Of a stretch of 64,000 bases of DNA, positions 1 through 11,540 are shown one piece after another. The stretch's first letter is position 1, and every line of letters starts with the position of its first letter. The notes below the pieces were generated by a model, which saw only the letters and a list, made by a program, of their open reading frames with translations, made no database searches and had not been told where the DNA came from. Made by a program: the position numbers and the translations under genes. Source of the stretch: Cerrena zonata (Eukaryota; Basidiomycota; Agaricomycetes; Polyporales; Cerrenaceae); the NCBI GenBank assembly GCA_038087015.1, contig JASBNA010000030.1, positions 1-64,000 on the forward strand. Reading direction: 5' to 3'.

Positions 1-22
1 AAGAACATATGCAAATACTTAC

Positions 23-818
23 TAATTGACGGATGCCAAGGTACCTCATATCGATTGGCATAACCGATACGATGAAGGGCAGAGGGGAGATGGGTCCTGG
101 CACGGAAGAAGAGGTCCATATACTCGTACAAGTCGACTGGAACAAATGTCGGGACTAGCATCCCTTCCTGGCGTGCAACATCGCACGCAAATGTACAGAA
201 GTCGATAGCTTGGTGCAGATACCAGCCATATACCCGGATACGTTGTCGTGTTTCATCACTAACCTCCATTCCCACATGTTCCAGTGAGTTGTAAACAATT
301 GCGACGTTGTTATTCGCGTGTACCAAGGGCAACATGGCCTCATACGTCGTCTTTGGGACAAAATCACCTTCGACAATATCTCCTTCAGGATCAAGGCAGT
401 TGTTATCTGCGTCGTATACAACGACATATTCGAAATCGGCCTTCGATAATTTCAATTTGCTGAGGCCTTTTTTCTTCCATTCGGGACTCGTATCGTTCGG
501 GTCCAAGGTGGTGTATATCCACTTCAAGTCGTCGGCAATAGTTTCCGGTTCCCTGGGTGTGCAGATATGGTCCCGGAAGGCGAAGTTGTGTAAGTCGTAC
601 GCATTATACAAATCCGGGCGTAAGAAGCTCTCCACACATGCTTGTGCGATAGCTTCCAATTTGGGACGACACGCTATCAACCGAGTACGTCAGCGACGAC
701 TTTTTCATGACGAGACCCTCACAGTACCTCTCTCAGCTTGTTCTTTCTTCGCAACTAACTGCGGTATTTTAGCTTCCGCGTCTGCAATCATTTTAGCGGT
801 GACTCTAGTGGAAGGCAT
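23..818 (-). CDS. Orphan protein, 3' end beyond window
   Basis: Two exons are visible on the minus strand. Exon 1 (818-728) opens with ATG and encodes a Lys/Ala/Glu-rich start (MPSTRVTAKMIADAEAK). A 54-nt intron with donor GTACTG and an acceptor ending GATAG leads into exon 2 (673-23), and the reading frame then stays open for more than 210 codons. A GTAAGT donor at position 22 shows that the gene continues past the left edge. The second exon is hydrophilic, with acidic stretches (VVVYDADNNCLDPEGDIVEG) and no signal peptide or membrane segment. I do not recognise the family. It is tandem with the ATP-grasp-like gene, whose stop lies about 180 bp upstream of this start. Without the C-terminus no function can be given. 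The splice fit and the long open exon make it a likely real gene. Confidence 0.6.
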
Positions 819-1000
819 CGTGAAAGTTACAAGTGATGCACGTCGACGCGTACGCGCGGACTGTGGTTGAGGGTGTATTTGAAATGGGCACTGCCATGTG
901 CATATTTCGGGCGTAAGCGAAGATCGATCAGAATGATCACGATCGGGGACCCTCATAGTCCAAATCTATGTGCGCTGGGGCAATAAGTAATGTTTATACA

Positions 1001-3086
1001 CTACTGGGACACCAACATATCCAACCATAGTCTACCCAGTCTTTCAGCCATCAAGGGTACCATATCTGGTCCGAATATACCAAGGCCGATTGTTCGTTCG
1101 ATCTCACTAACAAAATAGTCACATCGGCTCCCTCGGATTATGACCCCTATGTCCATCCGACACATTCCAGCCAATGATGTCGCACCAAACGCACCTCTCT
1201 TCTCACGAGAAATCAAAGCATCCAATGTTTTTGAGGCATATGCAATAAGCTCTACTCGTCCAGCCTCTTCATCGGCTATCTCGGCACTCTGTGGCCATAT
1301 CAAGAAGTCGTTTCTTGATCGGTTCTGACTGTAAAAAGAGCTCGACTGAGTGTAAGAAATTGAATAGCACCATAAATTTGATGAAAAATGACTCACTACA
1401 GCTCAGCCAGTGTAGGTATTGTGGGATTCACAGAGAACTCCCATCCTGACTTAGCGGTACTATAACGCGTCACTGCAATATAAACCACCTTCTTGTCTAC
1501 AAAGTATACCTTCAGCTCCCCTAATTGGCGAAGGTGAGGTACCCAATCCTGCACCATCCAGTGTCTTCCCGGAAGTACAGACTCCGCAGTTAACCTTTCC
1601 ACTGTTGGTATGCGGCTTGACCCATCTGGCAGATAAACGTCCTCTTGGTATGAGCTATAGCATCGCTTTAGTACCTTGCCATTGGGAATATGGATACCGT
1701 CCCATAGGGTAGTAGCTGGCCGCATGCTATGTGTTTCCTTTGCAGCAATGTCATCCAGTTTGATGATGGTACTCCATTTGCAAGCCGCCATCTTGATCAA
1801 ATTAATGGGAGGCCAGATCGTGGTATAGTCTGCCATACATTGCATACGTTCATCAAATGTTGCAGATATTTCTTCGGTTATACCCGTTGATGAGCGACTT
1901 TGACAAAAAGAACATAGTGTATATCAGTGACGCAATGAACTGAACGACAACCATAACTTACATGTATTCCGTAGAGTAATCCACAAGACCAAGCACGAGA
2001 TCGTACTGGCGCCACACGTGGTAGTCTTCCTCGTTTTGAACAGATAGGATCCATTTCAAAAACAATGTCCAGGGAGTTACCTGGAGTATAAATTGTCCCG
2101 GATGGTGACGTATAACGCACAACATAAGGAATAACTAACACAGATGGGTATAAAGCCATGTCATACCTATCAGAAGGGAAACGCACATACCCATTGGTCA
2201 ATGATAACCTTAGCACCATTCTCGTGGGCGGCAAGGACGTGGAAGTGATTTTTGGCTTTTGAAATGACATTCATTTCTTCGTTGCTGATATTTTCCCTTT
2301 GATAATTCACATGATTCCTCATATCTGAATATACACACGACATGTTGGGATCTGGAATGTAATGGATGACACGAGCTGTGCGCGCACATGGAGTATCACA
2401 CTCTCCATAGATCTGTGAAAAGCAAATTTTATTAGTTACAATGGAGGTGAGACTGCAGAGATCACTCACCCTGCGTCCGATGGTGACAGTATCAAATTCT
2501 TCCGCAAGACTAGCTGCCGTATCATGTCCAGATATAGTCGCATTGGAGAGAACAGCAGTATATATGTCTGGCGCTATGACTTGCTCGGAAAAATCAGCGT
2601 CCTGGATGGTATCATGATTTTGAGGAGTTGGGGGAGACGCCTCTCGCACGGTGCTGGTATATCGCTGGAGAATTTGTGAGGGAATAGTCAGAGTATATAT
2701 TGTGCAATCCATACTGAAGATAGCATATAACTATTGATCTCCTCCTTAATCGCTGGGTCGTTTATCATTTTGAGGGCGGTTTCAAAATCTGCAACGGTTG
2801 GCCTCATACTGAGTGAAAGCTCAGGTAATGTGCCGTTCCCCATGTTAAGCTGATGCGCCCGACATGCGGGTGTGCATTGAGGATGTAAGTTCACTCGCTT
2901 CATATGTCTGGCAAGTGAATTCCCTTCCTTTGGCCACAGAGGACCCCTCTTGTTGCTGTAGCAGGGCTGGTTAGAGCATTGGTGAGGGCATCGCTCGTAG
3001 CCTGGTACGGATCGTCGGGATGTCGAGCGCGAGGGATAGGGGCTTGCGGACTCGGAGCTGTCGTGCTCTACAGGTGTCCTTGGCAT
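1001..3086 (-). CDS. ATP-grasp-like protein with N-terminal Cys/His motif
   Basis: Exons read by eye: 3086-2715, 2664-2470, 2412-2187, 2134-1962, about 1897-1397 and 1328-1001. Most introns are about 50-68 nt, and the first has a CTGAC branch point. The junction between 1962 and about 1897 does not join in frame in my reading, so that boundary is uncertain or the gene is damaged there. The predicted protein has nearly 600 residues. The N-terminal 70 residues hold a degenerate Cys/His cluster (YERCPHQC, then QPC, ARHMKR and HPQC). The C-terminal half contains RHWMVQDWVPHLRQLGE, KVYFVDKKVVY, CRMDIGV and YFVSEIERT. This order resembles the metal/ATP-binding end of ATP-grasp-fold proteins seen in basidiomycetes, with Asp and Glu where the acidic metal ligands would be. 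Substrate is unknown. It is divergent from the frameshifted orphan gene at 3.65 kb. Confidence 0.55.
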
Positions 3087-3650
3087 AATTTCCGTATGTG
3101 AAAATACGATCGCAACACTTGGTGTAAGCTGTATGCACTCCAGTTGACAGCTCTAACCCATGTGTGGGTCACTATCACGTGGCCTTGTTGTATTACGCGT
3201 CGAAAGTCATGTGCTGAGATTAATGGTTACCAATATAGGGTAGATATCTTTGCTACCGTGAAAGGATAGATGCAAAATACGATGAAATGATATAAAACTA
3301 CGAAACTGAGAGCGCTATTGCACACAACAAATGCCTACAATGTACCCAATACAATCCATGTTGTATGACAGGAAGACTAAATACAGTGAGCCCTTCATGC
3401 ATATGCGGATAGTACCCACTTATTAACCGTCCCTCCCCCTGCAGAAAAAACACTTGAGCGCAACTATCAAGACAATTAAAGCAGATCCTATTCGAAAATA
3501 CAAACAATTGACGACAATATTACCGGTAAGCTTTCGGGATTACCGTCATATCTTAGAGCTTATATATACATTGCTCCTAGTTCAACCGTGAACTCTTTGC
3601 CGTGGATTCTATTCGCTGTGATTCTATCTTACATCTGCATCTTTGTACAT
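3087..3650. other. Divergent intergenic region, no gene seen
   Basis: This stretch of about 560 bp separates the 5' end of the minus-strand ATP-grasp-like gene from the plus-strand orphan pseudogene, so promoters of both should lie here. I see no coding potential, RNA gene or repeat. A TATA-like run (TTATATATACA near 3560) lies about 90 bp upstream of the first coding exon on the plus strand. Confidence 0.4.
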
Positions 3651-3653
3651 AAG

Positions 3654-4532
3654 GAGGCTTTGGAGCACGTCGTATTCCGGTGTCAGGGATACGTGACCGG
3701 TACAGATCTACCGCCTATAAAAACTACATTCAGGTGAGCCATCTGTGCTGCATATAAGGAACTATGCGTAATATCGTACCTCCTAGGTTATCTGAAGATC
3801 CACACAAAACTTCTCAGAGCATTACAATTTCTGGTCTTGGATCTAAGCAATTTGACCAATTCCACAGTGCAATACAGTCGATTGCCAAGGTTTTCTATGA
3901 CCATGGCTATACGCCCATGCACAATCTAAATTTGGAGTCAGTATCGAGCAGTGTTAACGATATGCTCACTTTCAGTAATGACTACTTCACCCATTTTGGC
4001 GTATCGGGGCAATGGGGACCAAGTCCCGTTTCCCGTTGAGGTGGATCCTTGTGGAATATTGGGAGACTTTTTGAAGTATCGTTATCAGGATGGTACCCAT
4101 ACCAGTGATAACGAAGTCCATTATTTTGAGCGATTTGACGATGCTGGGGATGGGTATGTGTCTCGCATACCTAGTGCGCACTAAACATGCTAACTAAATA
4201 CTGTATCAGATATTACGTCCGTATCAATCCTGATAAAATCATACCAGGTCTCTTGGTAGAGATTCAAGCCACCTTTGGTGTAGTATGTGATCAAACACGT
4301 ATTAATCCTTATGAGGCCTACCAAATGGTGCTGAAACTTCGCTCGATCTGTGTCATTGATCGTATTGTCGAATTGGTGATTAAATACTTTTGGGATTGGT
4401 GTATGGTCATGCCGCTAACAATGTTCTGCTTAGGATGCTTTAAATGCCAGAGCTCCTAAAGATATATCTCTTACTCGGGTTCAATGCAACGTGGGCTATA
4501 AGGTTTTGGATGAGGAAGGGGAGGATAAATAA
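3654..4532 (+). pseudogene. Frameshifted copy of an orphan family (paralogue at 8.6 kb)
   Basis: Exons (approximate): 3654-3733, 3787-4153, 4210-4375 and 4434-4532, joined by short GT-AG introns at the same positions as in the intact paralogue at 8627-9582. Shared blocks include VVFxCQGYV, ITIxGLGxxQFD, FSNxYFT, VDPxGIL, HTSxNEVxYFER, GLLVEIQxTF and LRSICxxDRxVE. In exon 2 the frame shifts around 4006-4010, inside a GGGG run. The residues before and after it align with the paralogue in two different frames. I also cannot find an in-frame ATG for the first exon. Either a 1-nt insertion has inactivated the gene or the assembly has an error at the G run. The function of the family is unknown. 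It is divergent from the ATP-grasp-like gene. Confidence 0.6.
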
Positions 4533-5285
4533 TGGGAATGGAGAGAGTATTATGTGTAGTACATGCACGGCGAACATGTAGCTTTCTTATGCGCTTATAT
4601 GATTGGCGTTGGAGTAGATCTACTGTCCTACCCTTTTCTCCTTCTACACCAGAGGTGCATTATCAATAGCCTACAGGCCGAGGAGTTACAAATGAACATG
4701 CATAGTTCCCATCCCAACCAAGGACCATCACGGGCACATTCTCAGTTAAATGGAATATATGGAGCGTTTCACGACGCTGATGAGGGGCGACATCATTATA
4801 CTTTACATATTTATAGTTCGTACTAGGTGTCAAGAGGTTCGTGCTGAGCGTCAAGAGGTTCGTGCTGGGCGTCAAGAGGTTCGTGCTGGGCGTCAAGAGG
4901 TTCGTGCTGGGCGTCAAGAGGTTCGTGCTGCGTGTTCGAAGACTTGTACCATTTCCTCCATTAATTGCAGACTCACTGTAAAGATATGCTATTCTCTCAA
5001 AAGAGCCCCCTTCTGACACTATGCGAGGATTACATGGGTGACGAAACTGTAGACATAGTTTTGGCGAGTGCAGGATCGTTTGTAAATACTTTCCTCGCTT
5101 TATGCAGGAAAATATGCGCTAATCTATACCAGTGTAATTCGTACTTTGATCCAGAGCAGACCCAATTTAATATGGAGGCATCACAGTATATATTTATATG
5201 TTCACAAGACGATATTCATTTGTTCTACATGTAATAGTACATTCGTTGACTGCTATATCCTTTAAACATAGCATTCATCTACCTC
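4533..5285. other. Intergenic region with minisatellite
   Basis: This region lies between two converging genes. Apart from the 21-bp minisatellite at 4827-4931 I see no structured feature. Open frames crossing the repeat are products of the repeat itself, because 21 bp is a multiple of three. Confidence 0.5.
4827..4931 (+). repeat. 21-bp minisatellite, 5 copies
   Basis: Five head-to-tail copies of a 21-bp unit with consensus GCGTCAAGAGGTTCGTGCTG plus one base. The copies are nearly identical; the first and last differ by one or two bases. A related array with the same unit length and orientation lies at 13553-13615. Confidence 0.9.
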
Positions 5286-7667
5286 CTAACGCTTACTGAC
5301 AATGCGAAGAGCCGCAAGAATATTGTAGGCAAACTTGGGCTCGGCCTCCGACTTTGACTTCTTGTTCAGTGCTGTTACGGTATATATTACACCCGCAAAA
5401 TCACCTGCTTCAAGCTCCCCGATCTGGGGGTATTCGTGTAGCCTTAGCATGTCTACATCACCGAGCGTGTTTCCAGGAGTGAAATGCCTCTCGATGTTGT
5501 ATACTGGCACTGTAGGAAAACAATCCATTAGAGATAAACTATCCGAGACATGACACCAACTTACCATGTCCATCAGCATCAAGTGGTTCCTTTGCTGCAA
5601 GTGCGTCGAGGAGATACGCAGTACTGATTGAGTGTCTTGCGGCGGAGCCGCTAGCGGCAGAGTCACCAGGAGGATCGTCAAAGCCTGTAGACACGACAGT
5701 CCCGCTGCTCGTACCAGGGGTCCAAGTTCTGGCAGAGGTATTTACTATATGAAATCGTTAACGTCAGATATGGTCCTTTGGAAATCGGGTTGACTACGCA
5801 CTAGAAACTGGAATAGTTGCGAAGTTAAGAGCCTTTGCATAGACAGGCATCTTATACTTCTCGCGGAATACCATGTAGAAGAATGCTAGCTGGCGTGAAT
5901 ACTCATGTACAAGGGGATATAGCGCGAGAGTTTTGTTCATCAGGTGCTCCCCTCTGCCTGTCAAACCTTCGGCCTGCTCAAGAGAGCTGGTATGAACCAC
6001 GCCAAATGTTATACAAGCAAGACGCCTGGGGGGGTAGCCTTGAACATGTTGGCCAAATGTGGGGTTACCTTTCGACAAAGAAATGGCACGGTAGCAGTTA
6101 GGATCAGCTCTAGATGGGTTGACCAGAGTGGCACTAAATGTATCATTTCGAAGCACCTTGATCAAGCGCCTATAGATTAAGTATATTCAGCATGTGACAT
6201 TCTTGTCGTTGTGTAGATGTACGTACTGAAGATAGCGGCGATCAAAGCCCCTCTCATCAAGGATATTCGTTAAGAATAATTGCTGGACAGTGTCAAAAAT
6301 CACACCCTGCGGCCTACAATACCGTGGCATTAGTTACTAAGTTATGCGATAAGAGATACCAGTGGAAATGGAGTACCTGACGAGAGGGTAAACGCTCTCA
6401 TATGTATCCTTTAGGAGCTCATCCTTCTGCGCAGAAGCAGTTGTGACCTCACAAGGAGGTCCACTGGGACTGTGTGTTTTGTGAGGCGTAAATCACACAT
6501 CTACAATGATAGAAACTGAGCACTTACGCAAGAGCAGCCTCAATCCTTTCCTCCTCCGTATCAACAGCAATGACAGGGGGGTCTATCTTCTTTACGGATG
6601 CCTTCTTTACTGGTGCTTTCTTTACTGGTGCTTTCTTTATGGGTTCTTTCTTGGGTTCCTGTTGCTTGCCGAGGGTGACCTTCCTATTTGCGCTTATTAG
6701 CAGCATTCACAGGTATGTATCAATTGGCAGACTTACTTTAATTTCGCCGCGGCAGCTGTGACAGGGGTTTGTGGAGAGAATAGCCCTTCTATAGGTGCCT
6801 TACTCTTAGGAGTGCTAGGTGGCGATTTGGGTGTACTGGGGGCAGGGCTTCTACAAAATAGGTATTAGGTTATCGCCATGCAGATAAAAGTATGTGTTAC
6901 GTACTTAACAATTCGTTTCTTCTTAGGAGAAGTGTCAACCTCCGAGGCGCCACTACTGCAAACTACGTTAGCAAACCAGCACCAGTCCAAAGAAAACGAG
7001 AAGATGCGCACTGGCGGGGACGTTTCTGGACCCTAACGCAATGGTAAGTAGTGTGCATTACGAGAGATGATACGGTCCATACTTCTTTGGAGGTGTCTTT
7101 ACCTCTACCTCAGACTCGACCTCCTCCAAATCCTCGAACTCGGATCTAATAAAATATAGAATGATCAATACGAGAACATGTGATGAGATCAATGAACTTA
7201 CTGGCTATCAAGCTCCACAGCCTCCCCGCTATCCTCCGCTTCTTCATCACCAGAACCAACACTACACGTTTTAATAAGTATCTCAATAGGTAATCTTAAT
7301 GAGAATGGGCGAGGAATAAATGGTGCTTACCTTTGGGAGCTATTGTCCTCATCAGCCTCGTCGCTGTGACCATTAAAGCTTCAGCAAACCTGGTATTATA
7401 AAGAAAAGTACTCACTCAATAACGTCCTCATCATCCACTTCCTCGTCCTCTACCACTTCCTCGTCCTCTACTACTTCCTCCTGTTCCTCGACCGCTTCAT
7501 CCTCGTCATCATCTCTGTACCCATGTTAGCGAATGTGAAAGACACAGGGATATATTGACTCACATGACGATAGGGGATTGGGCTTTGACACGTTTCTTAG
7601 TCTTCGAAGGGGAGACAGCAGCAGCCTTCTCCGTGAGCTTGCGAGGTCGGGTACTAGAGCTTCCCAT
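5286..7667 (-). CDS. Charged, probably nuclear, orphan protein
   Basis: A gene of about twelve exons starting at ATG 7667 (MGSSSTRPRKLTEKAAAVSP) and ending at TAG 5286-5288. Nearly all exons join in frame through 45-65-nt introns. The product has about 500 residues. Order: a basic N-terminus with KTKKRVK; an acidic run of Asp/Glu (about residues 36-70); Ser/Glu-rich segments; basic KKKR and SPAPSTPKSPPSTPKSK proline-directed sites; a tandem KKAPVKKAPVKK stretch encoded near 6600-6650; then a folded-looking half with YESVYPLV, QQLFLTNILDERGFDRRYL and a C-terminal block (ERHFTPGN, GELEAGDFAGVIYTVTAL). Alternating acidic and basic low-complexity regions with NLS-like motifs suggest a nuclear, chromatin-associated protein. 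The C-terminal block resembles multicopy agaricomycete proteins of unknown function. The product is an inference; the gene structure is well supported. Confidence 0.65.
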
Positions 7668-8626
7668 TCAAAATAAGCGACACCCTACAGAGGATGCGGA
7701 ATAACACGAACCGCTTGGACGACATGACAGAGAATGACACTCCACGTCTGCCAAGTTGAAACGTTGTCATTTAAATATGATGATTTATCGGCCGATAGCT
7801 TTTGGAACGTGTTGATATGACAGTTCAACCGTATGGAAACGCTCCCGGCAATGCTCTTGGGATGTATGTTCGATCGCATTTATCTTATTGGACATATCAC
7901 CAGATCAGTGTATACATAATGTATTTTAGGAGCCAAGGTGGGTCCCGATGGCCATTGTACTGCGCGACTCAGATTAATAAGGCTAGAAAGATCGTTGCTG
8001 ATACCAAAGACAAGGAACCCGAGAGCTGTTGCATGGTACAAAACGGCGGATAATATATGTGGGAGCGTTGGTGGATTACGTGCTTGCATCGAGGCTGTTG
8101 AGCATTCGGTGTTTATATCGCGAGCTTCGGCCGTACAACAGTGTGCGATGGCTTCGGCTCATAACACGCATGGAGGTACGAGCAAAGCGATGCTAGGATA
8201 TAGATAGGAAGTTCTTTGAAGAAGGCTGAGAATCGATGTCGGGTTGGGGTATGTGAGTGCATTCCTTGGAATCGTGAAGGTACATTACTGAGAGCGAATA
8301 ACGACCAGGTCGCAAACGCGTATTACTCGTGACCCAAATATGAACCTCATCTCGACTCTATACGGTGACCGGACGAAATATAGTCAGTTGTATACTTACC
8401 CTATGATGTATACTACTTTCTGATGCTATAGTGTAAGGTAAAATACTGGGAAGCATTATAGAAACCCAGAAACCGTCGGAAGAGGGTGATCGGAAAGAGC
8501 TGTCCTTCATGGCCAACGTCAGTAATCTACATGTCGAAGGAAAATAAACATGATCCAGCTAATTTTTTGTTCAATAACTAGTCAGACACTGCGCGCAGTG
8601 AAACGACTGTATTCAGTGGGGGGCCG
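7668..8626. other. Divergent intergenic region, no gene seen
   Basis: About 960 bp separate the charged orphan gene (minus) from the intact orphan paralogue (plus). I see no convincing coding exon, RNA gene or repeat. Both promoters presumably lie here. Confidence 0.35.
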
Positions 8627-9582
8627 ATGCGGCCATTATACCTTGTGTACCGCAGCAGCGGCTCTACATCTGCTGATGTTGAAGAGGTTGTATTCAACTG
8701 TCAAGGATACGTTGTTGAGTCACATCTTCCTCCAATACTCAACAAATCGCAGTGAGTACAGATATTCCAAACAGCTGGCATCGACAACGTTTTGACCTTC
8801 TTAAGACTTCGATCCAGACCCCTTTTAGGATTCCAAGATATCACGATCACAGGGTTGGGCTGCCACCAGTTTGATACTTTCGTCCAGGCAGTTGATGTAG
8901 TTCGGACTATGTTCGACAGGTCTAGTTCGGGAAGAGGAGTTTCTCAGCGGCAGAAAATCTCATCTGACATCGGATCCACTCTTCGTTTCAGTAATCGATA
9001 CTTTACTCAACTGGACGAGGCAGGAAACTCAGTAACCATTCCTTTCTCTGAGGACGTGGATCCTTTAGGAATTTTGAAGGAGATCAAGGGTGGACTCCAT
9101 ACCTCCGAGAATGAGGTGGCGTACTTTGAACGTGTTGACGTGAATGGAACATTGTATGTGTGGTCCAATCATCAGACCTATTGCGGCTAATTTCCCCATA
9201 TTTCAAGTCGCTATCATAGGGTTAAACCGGAGGAGATAGTTGCTGGGCTCCTGGTAGAGATCCAGTGTACTTTCTTCGCTGTTCCATCCAAAGCAAAGGA
9301 GTACCGATTTATCTCGAAGCTTAGATCTATCTGTATCCTCGATAGAACGGTTGAGAAGGCAAGCATTCCAACACTCAGAGTATTGTCGTTGTAAATTTTG
9401 ATATCGTTGTGTAGGATGCTACCATTCTTTCTATGGAACAGGTAAAAGCATCTACATCTCGTAGAACAATCAAGCGAAAGGTTGGTTATGGGGTAGAGGA
9501 CGATGAACCTGAGACATCGGAAGTGAAGCGGATGCGACGTCTATCCCTTTCAGACAAAGTACAAGTTAGTATGGTTGAATAG
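8627..9582 (+). CDS. Intact member of orphan two-copy family
   Basis: Exons 8627-8751, 8806-9153, 9208-9358 and 9415-9582 give a 263-residue protein starting MRPLYLVYRSSG and ending at TAG 9580-9582. The first two introns are GT-AG. The third (9359-9414) starts with GCAAGC and is a GC-AG intron; the pseudogene copy at 4376 has a GT donor at the same position. Blocks in order: a VVFNCQGYV strand near the N-terminus, DITITGLG, FSNRYFTQLDEAGN, DVDPLGILKE, TSENEVAYFERV, VKPEEIVAGLLVEIQCTF, LRSICILDR, then a basic tail with SRRTIKRKVGY and KRMRRLS that may be a nuclear localisation signal. No catalytic motif is evident. Similar multicopy proteins of unknown role occur in mushroom genomes, as I recall, but I cannot name the family. 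Confidence 0.75.
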
Positions 9583-9652
9583 ATTTATCCACGCATGCGA
9601 AGTGGTAGTATTGTATCTACGAATGGAGCCGGTACCGAACACATTACAATAA

Positions 9653-11392
9653 CTACACTCTCTCTTCCCATCGGATGGTACCATCATCATTGGGTCTTAT
9701 TGTAAGCCACATCCTTGCCTCCCGTAATCCCATACCAGAAATTCGGGAACCTATATGCCCGCGAATGTGTGGTTTACAAAACACGGTATGCAAAAATGCA
9801 GCGGTATACATGAGTTCTCCTACATCAGCCCATGTACCATCTACAACGACAGTGCTGTCAGGGTCTGGAAGTGTACAGTGGGGTATATCCTCGGCGTGTG
9901 CAAGATCAGAGTAAAAGGGGATGGAAATGTCACGTATATCAGGGCACTGCGTCGCGAAATGCATAAGATCAAGAACGTCCATCCGTGAATCTGGGCAAAT
10001 ACGGTTTCTCTCCTTTATCCGAATGTTTTGCAGACGAGGCCAGGATGTGGCCATATCCTTAATGAGTGATCCTGTAAAATCCAGAATACACCCCTCTAGC
10101 ACAATTATTTCCAAGTTCGAGAGGCGGAAGAGGGGGATAAGTGCTTTTGTAGCAATAGGAGTCGAATGCGTTCCCGCATGATGGCGATATATCATAGGAT
10201 CTCGGTGTAGTATTCGGAGCATACAAAGAGATGTATGATGGGATAGTGACGAAACAATATCAACCAAATTAGCCTCCACAAAGGCAAATCTGGGATACAG
10301 TAATACACTGTATAGTTTTCGTGAATGTATGGACTTGATTATCGTGTCGACAGCACGGGTAGACAGATTATTGCGCCATATAACTGTGAAATGGCATAGA
10401 CTGGGGAATTTGGAAGAGTCGTCAATGTGGACTGGCATACTCGAATCCATAAGCTCAGAATCAACTTCGATCCAAAGGCGGCACAGGTGTGGCAACATGG
10501 AAAGGGCTTGGAGGGCATCCTTGCTGATGGGGAACGTGTTTAAATGGCATTCTACCACCAAGGAACGCATATTCGTGTATTGGGATATCAGCGAACTGAA
10601 AGTGATAGCTTCCTTATGTGTTATATCCAGATTCCCATGTGAGAAATGAAACATCTCCAGACTCGGTTGACGTTCAGATAAGAGTTCGAGGAGCCGGAGG
10701 GATGTCTTGGTTGTGAGGCCATAGACCTTGAGCGAAATCAATGTCTTGGGAAGGAATAGCTGTATATGGTCGAACAGCGCGACATTGGTAGTATTCCATA
10801 AAAGACATCGAAGGTTCGGAAGAAGGGCACGACCTACTCGACCCTGAGCAAGCTTTGACAGGTAAGGGTGATATACGTCGAGCTCATAGTCTAGCCTCTT
10901 GATACGTCTGGCATAATAGTCGAATCTCTCCCACTGGGCTGCAGTAGGAATGGACGTGAGGTCATATATCCTCTAAGACGAGTAGCGATATTAGGCCCTG
11001 AGTTGAATGTTATATGTGACCACACATACCTGCCGTCTGACCGATAACGAGGCACTCTGAATAGATCTCTCTCCATCCGAATTTTCTTCCTCGTCTCCGG
11101 ATGACTCTGAATCGAGTCCATCATGGTCCGAATCATAAATGACCTCTCCTGTAGCCCGTGTAGATTCTTCACAATCTGGAGACAACGTATATCTGTTTGG
11201 AAACAGATGCACCAAAGGAAGAGGGTCAACCAAATGATCCCATAGGATATCTAAGCCCGGTTCACAAAACGTCTGGCACGTCAGTATAAAATTAACCAAG
11301 TCGCTATTCTCTCTTTGAACAGGGTAAACATCCTGACGTAGATCGTAAGCAATAATACGAAGTAGCTCGTCTATCAGGAGGCAGCGGTGCAT
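9653..11392 (-). CDS. F-box/LRR-type protein
   Basis: Two exons, 11392-11030 and 10972-9653, separated by a 57-nt intron (GTATGT...TTAG), encode 560 residues in frame. The start (MHRCLLIDELLRIIAYDL) and the following LTCQTFCEPGLDILWDHL match the degenerate F-box of agaricomycete proteins, in which the helix-turn-helix recruits Skp1 of an SCF ubiquitin ligase. An acidic linker (SSGDEEENSDGE) follows at about residues 95-110. The long second exon has regularly spaced Leu-rich segments (LPNLRCLLW, LISLKVYGLT, FPSLCHFTVIW, LSNLEIIVLEGC) typical of irregular LRR substrate-binding regions. It is tandem with a second F-box gene at 11.5 kb with the same exon plan, so the pair probably arose by local duplication. 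The substrate cannot be inferred. Confidence 0.8.
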
Positions 11393-11540
11393 AGTGAAGG
11401 CTGATGATGGTGTATGTTTGTGTTTAAGATGTAAGCTATATCATACCAAAAGAACGAAGGTTGTTTGAAAGCCTAGTTAATCGCCAATGTTTATTGCTTT
11501 TATACTTATGTTTCATTACATGCATTATATGTAAATACTA

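Noticed and set aside
4663..5019. Open frames on both strands with repeating 7-residue units
   Set aside because: Produced by the 21-bp minisatellite, whose period is a multiple of three.
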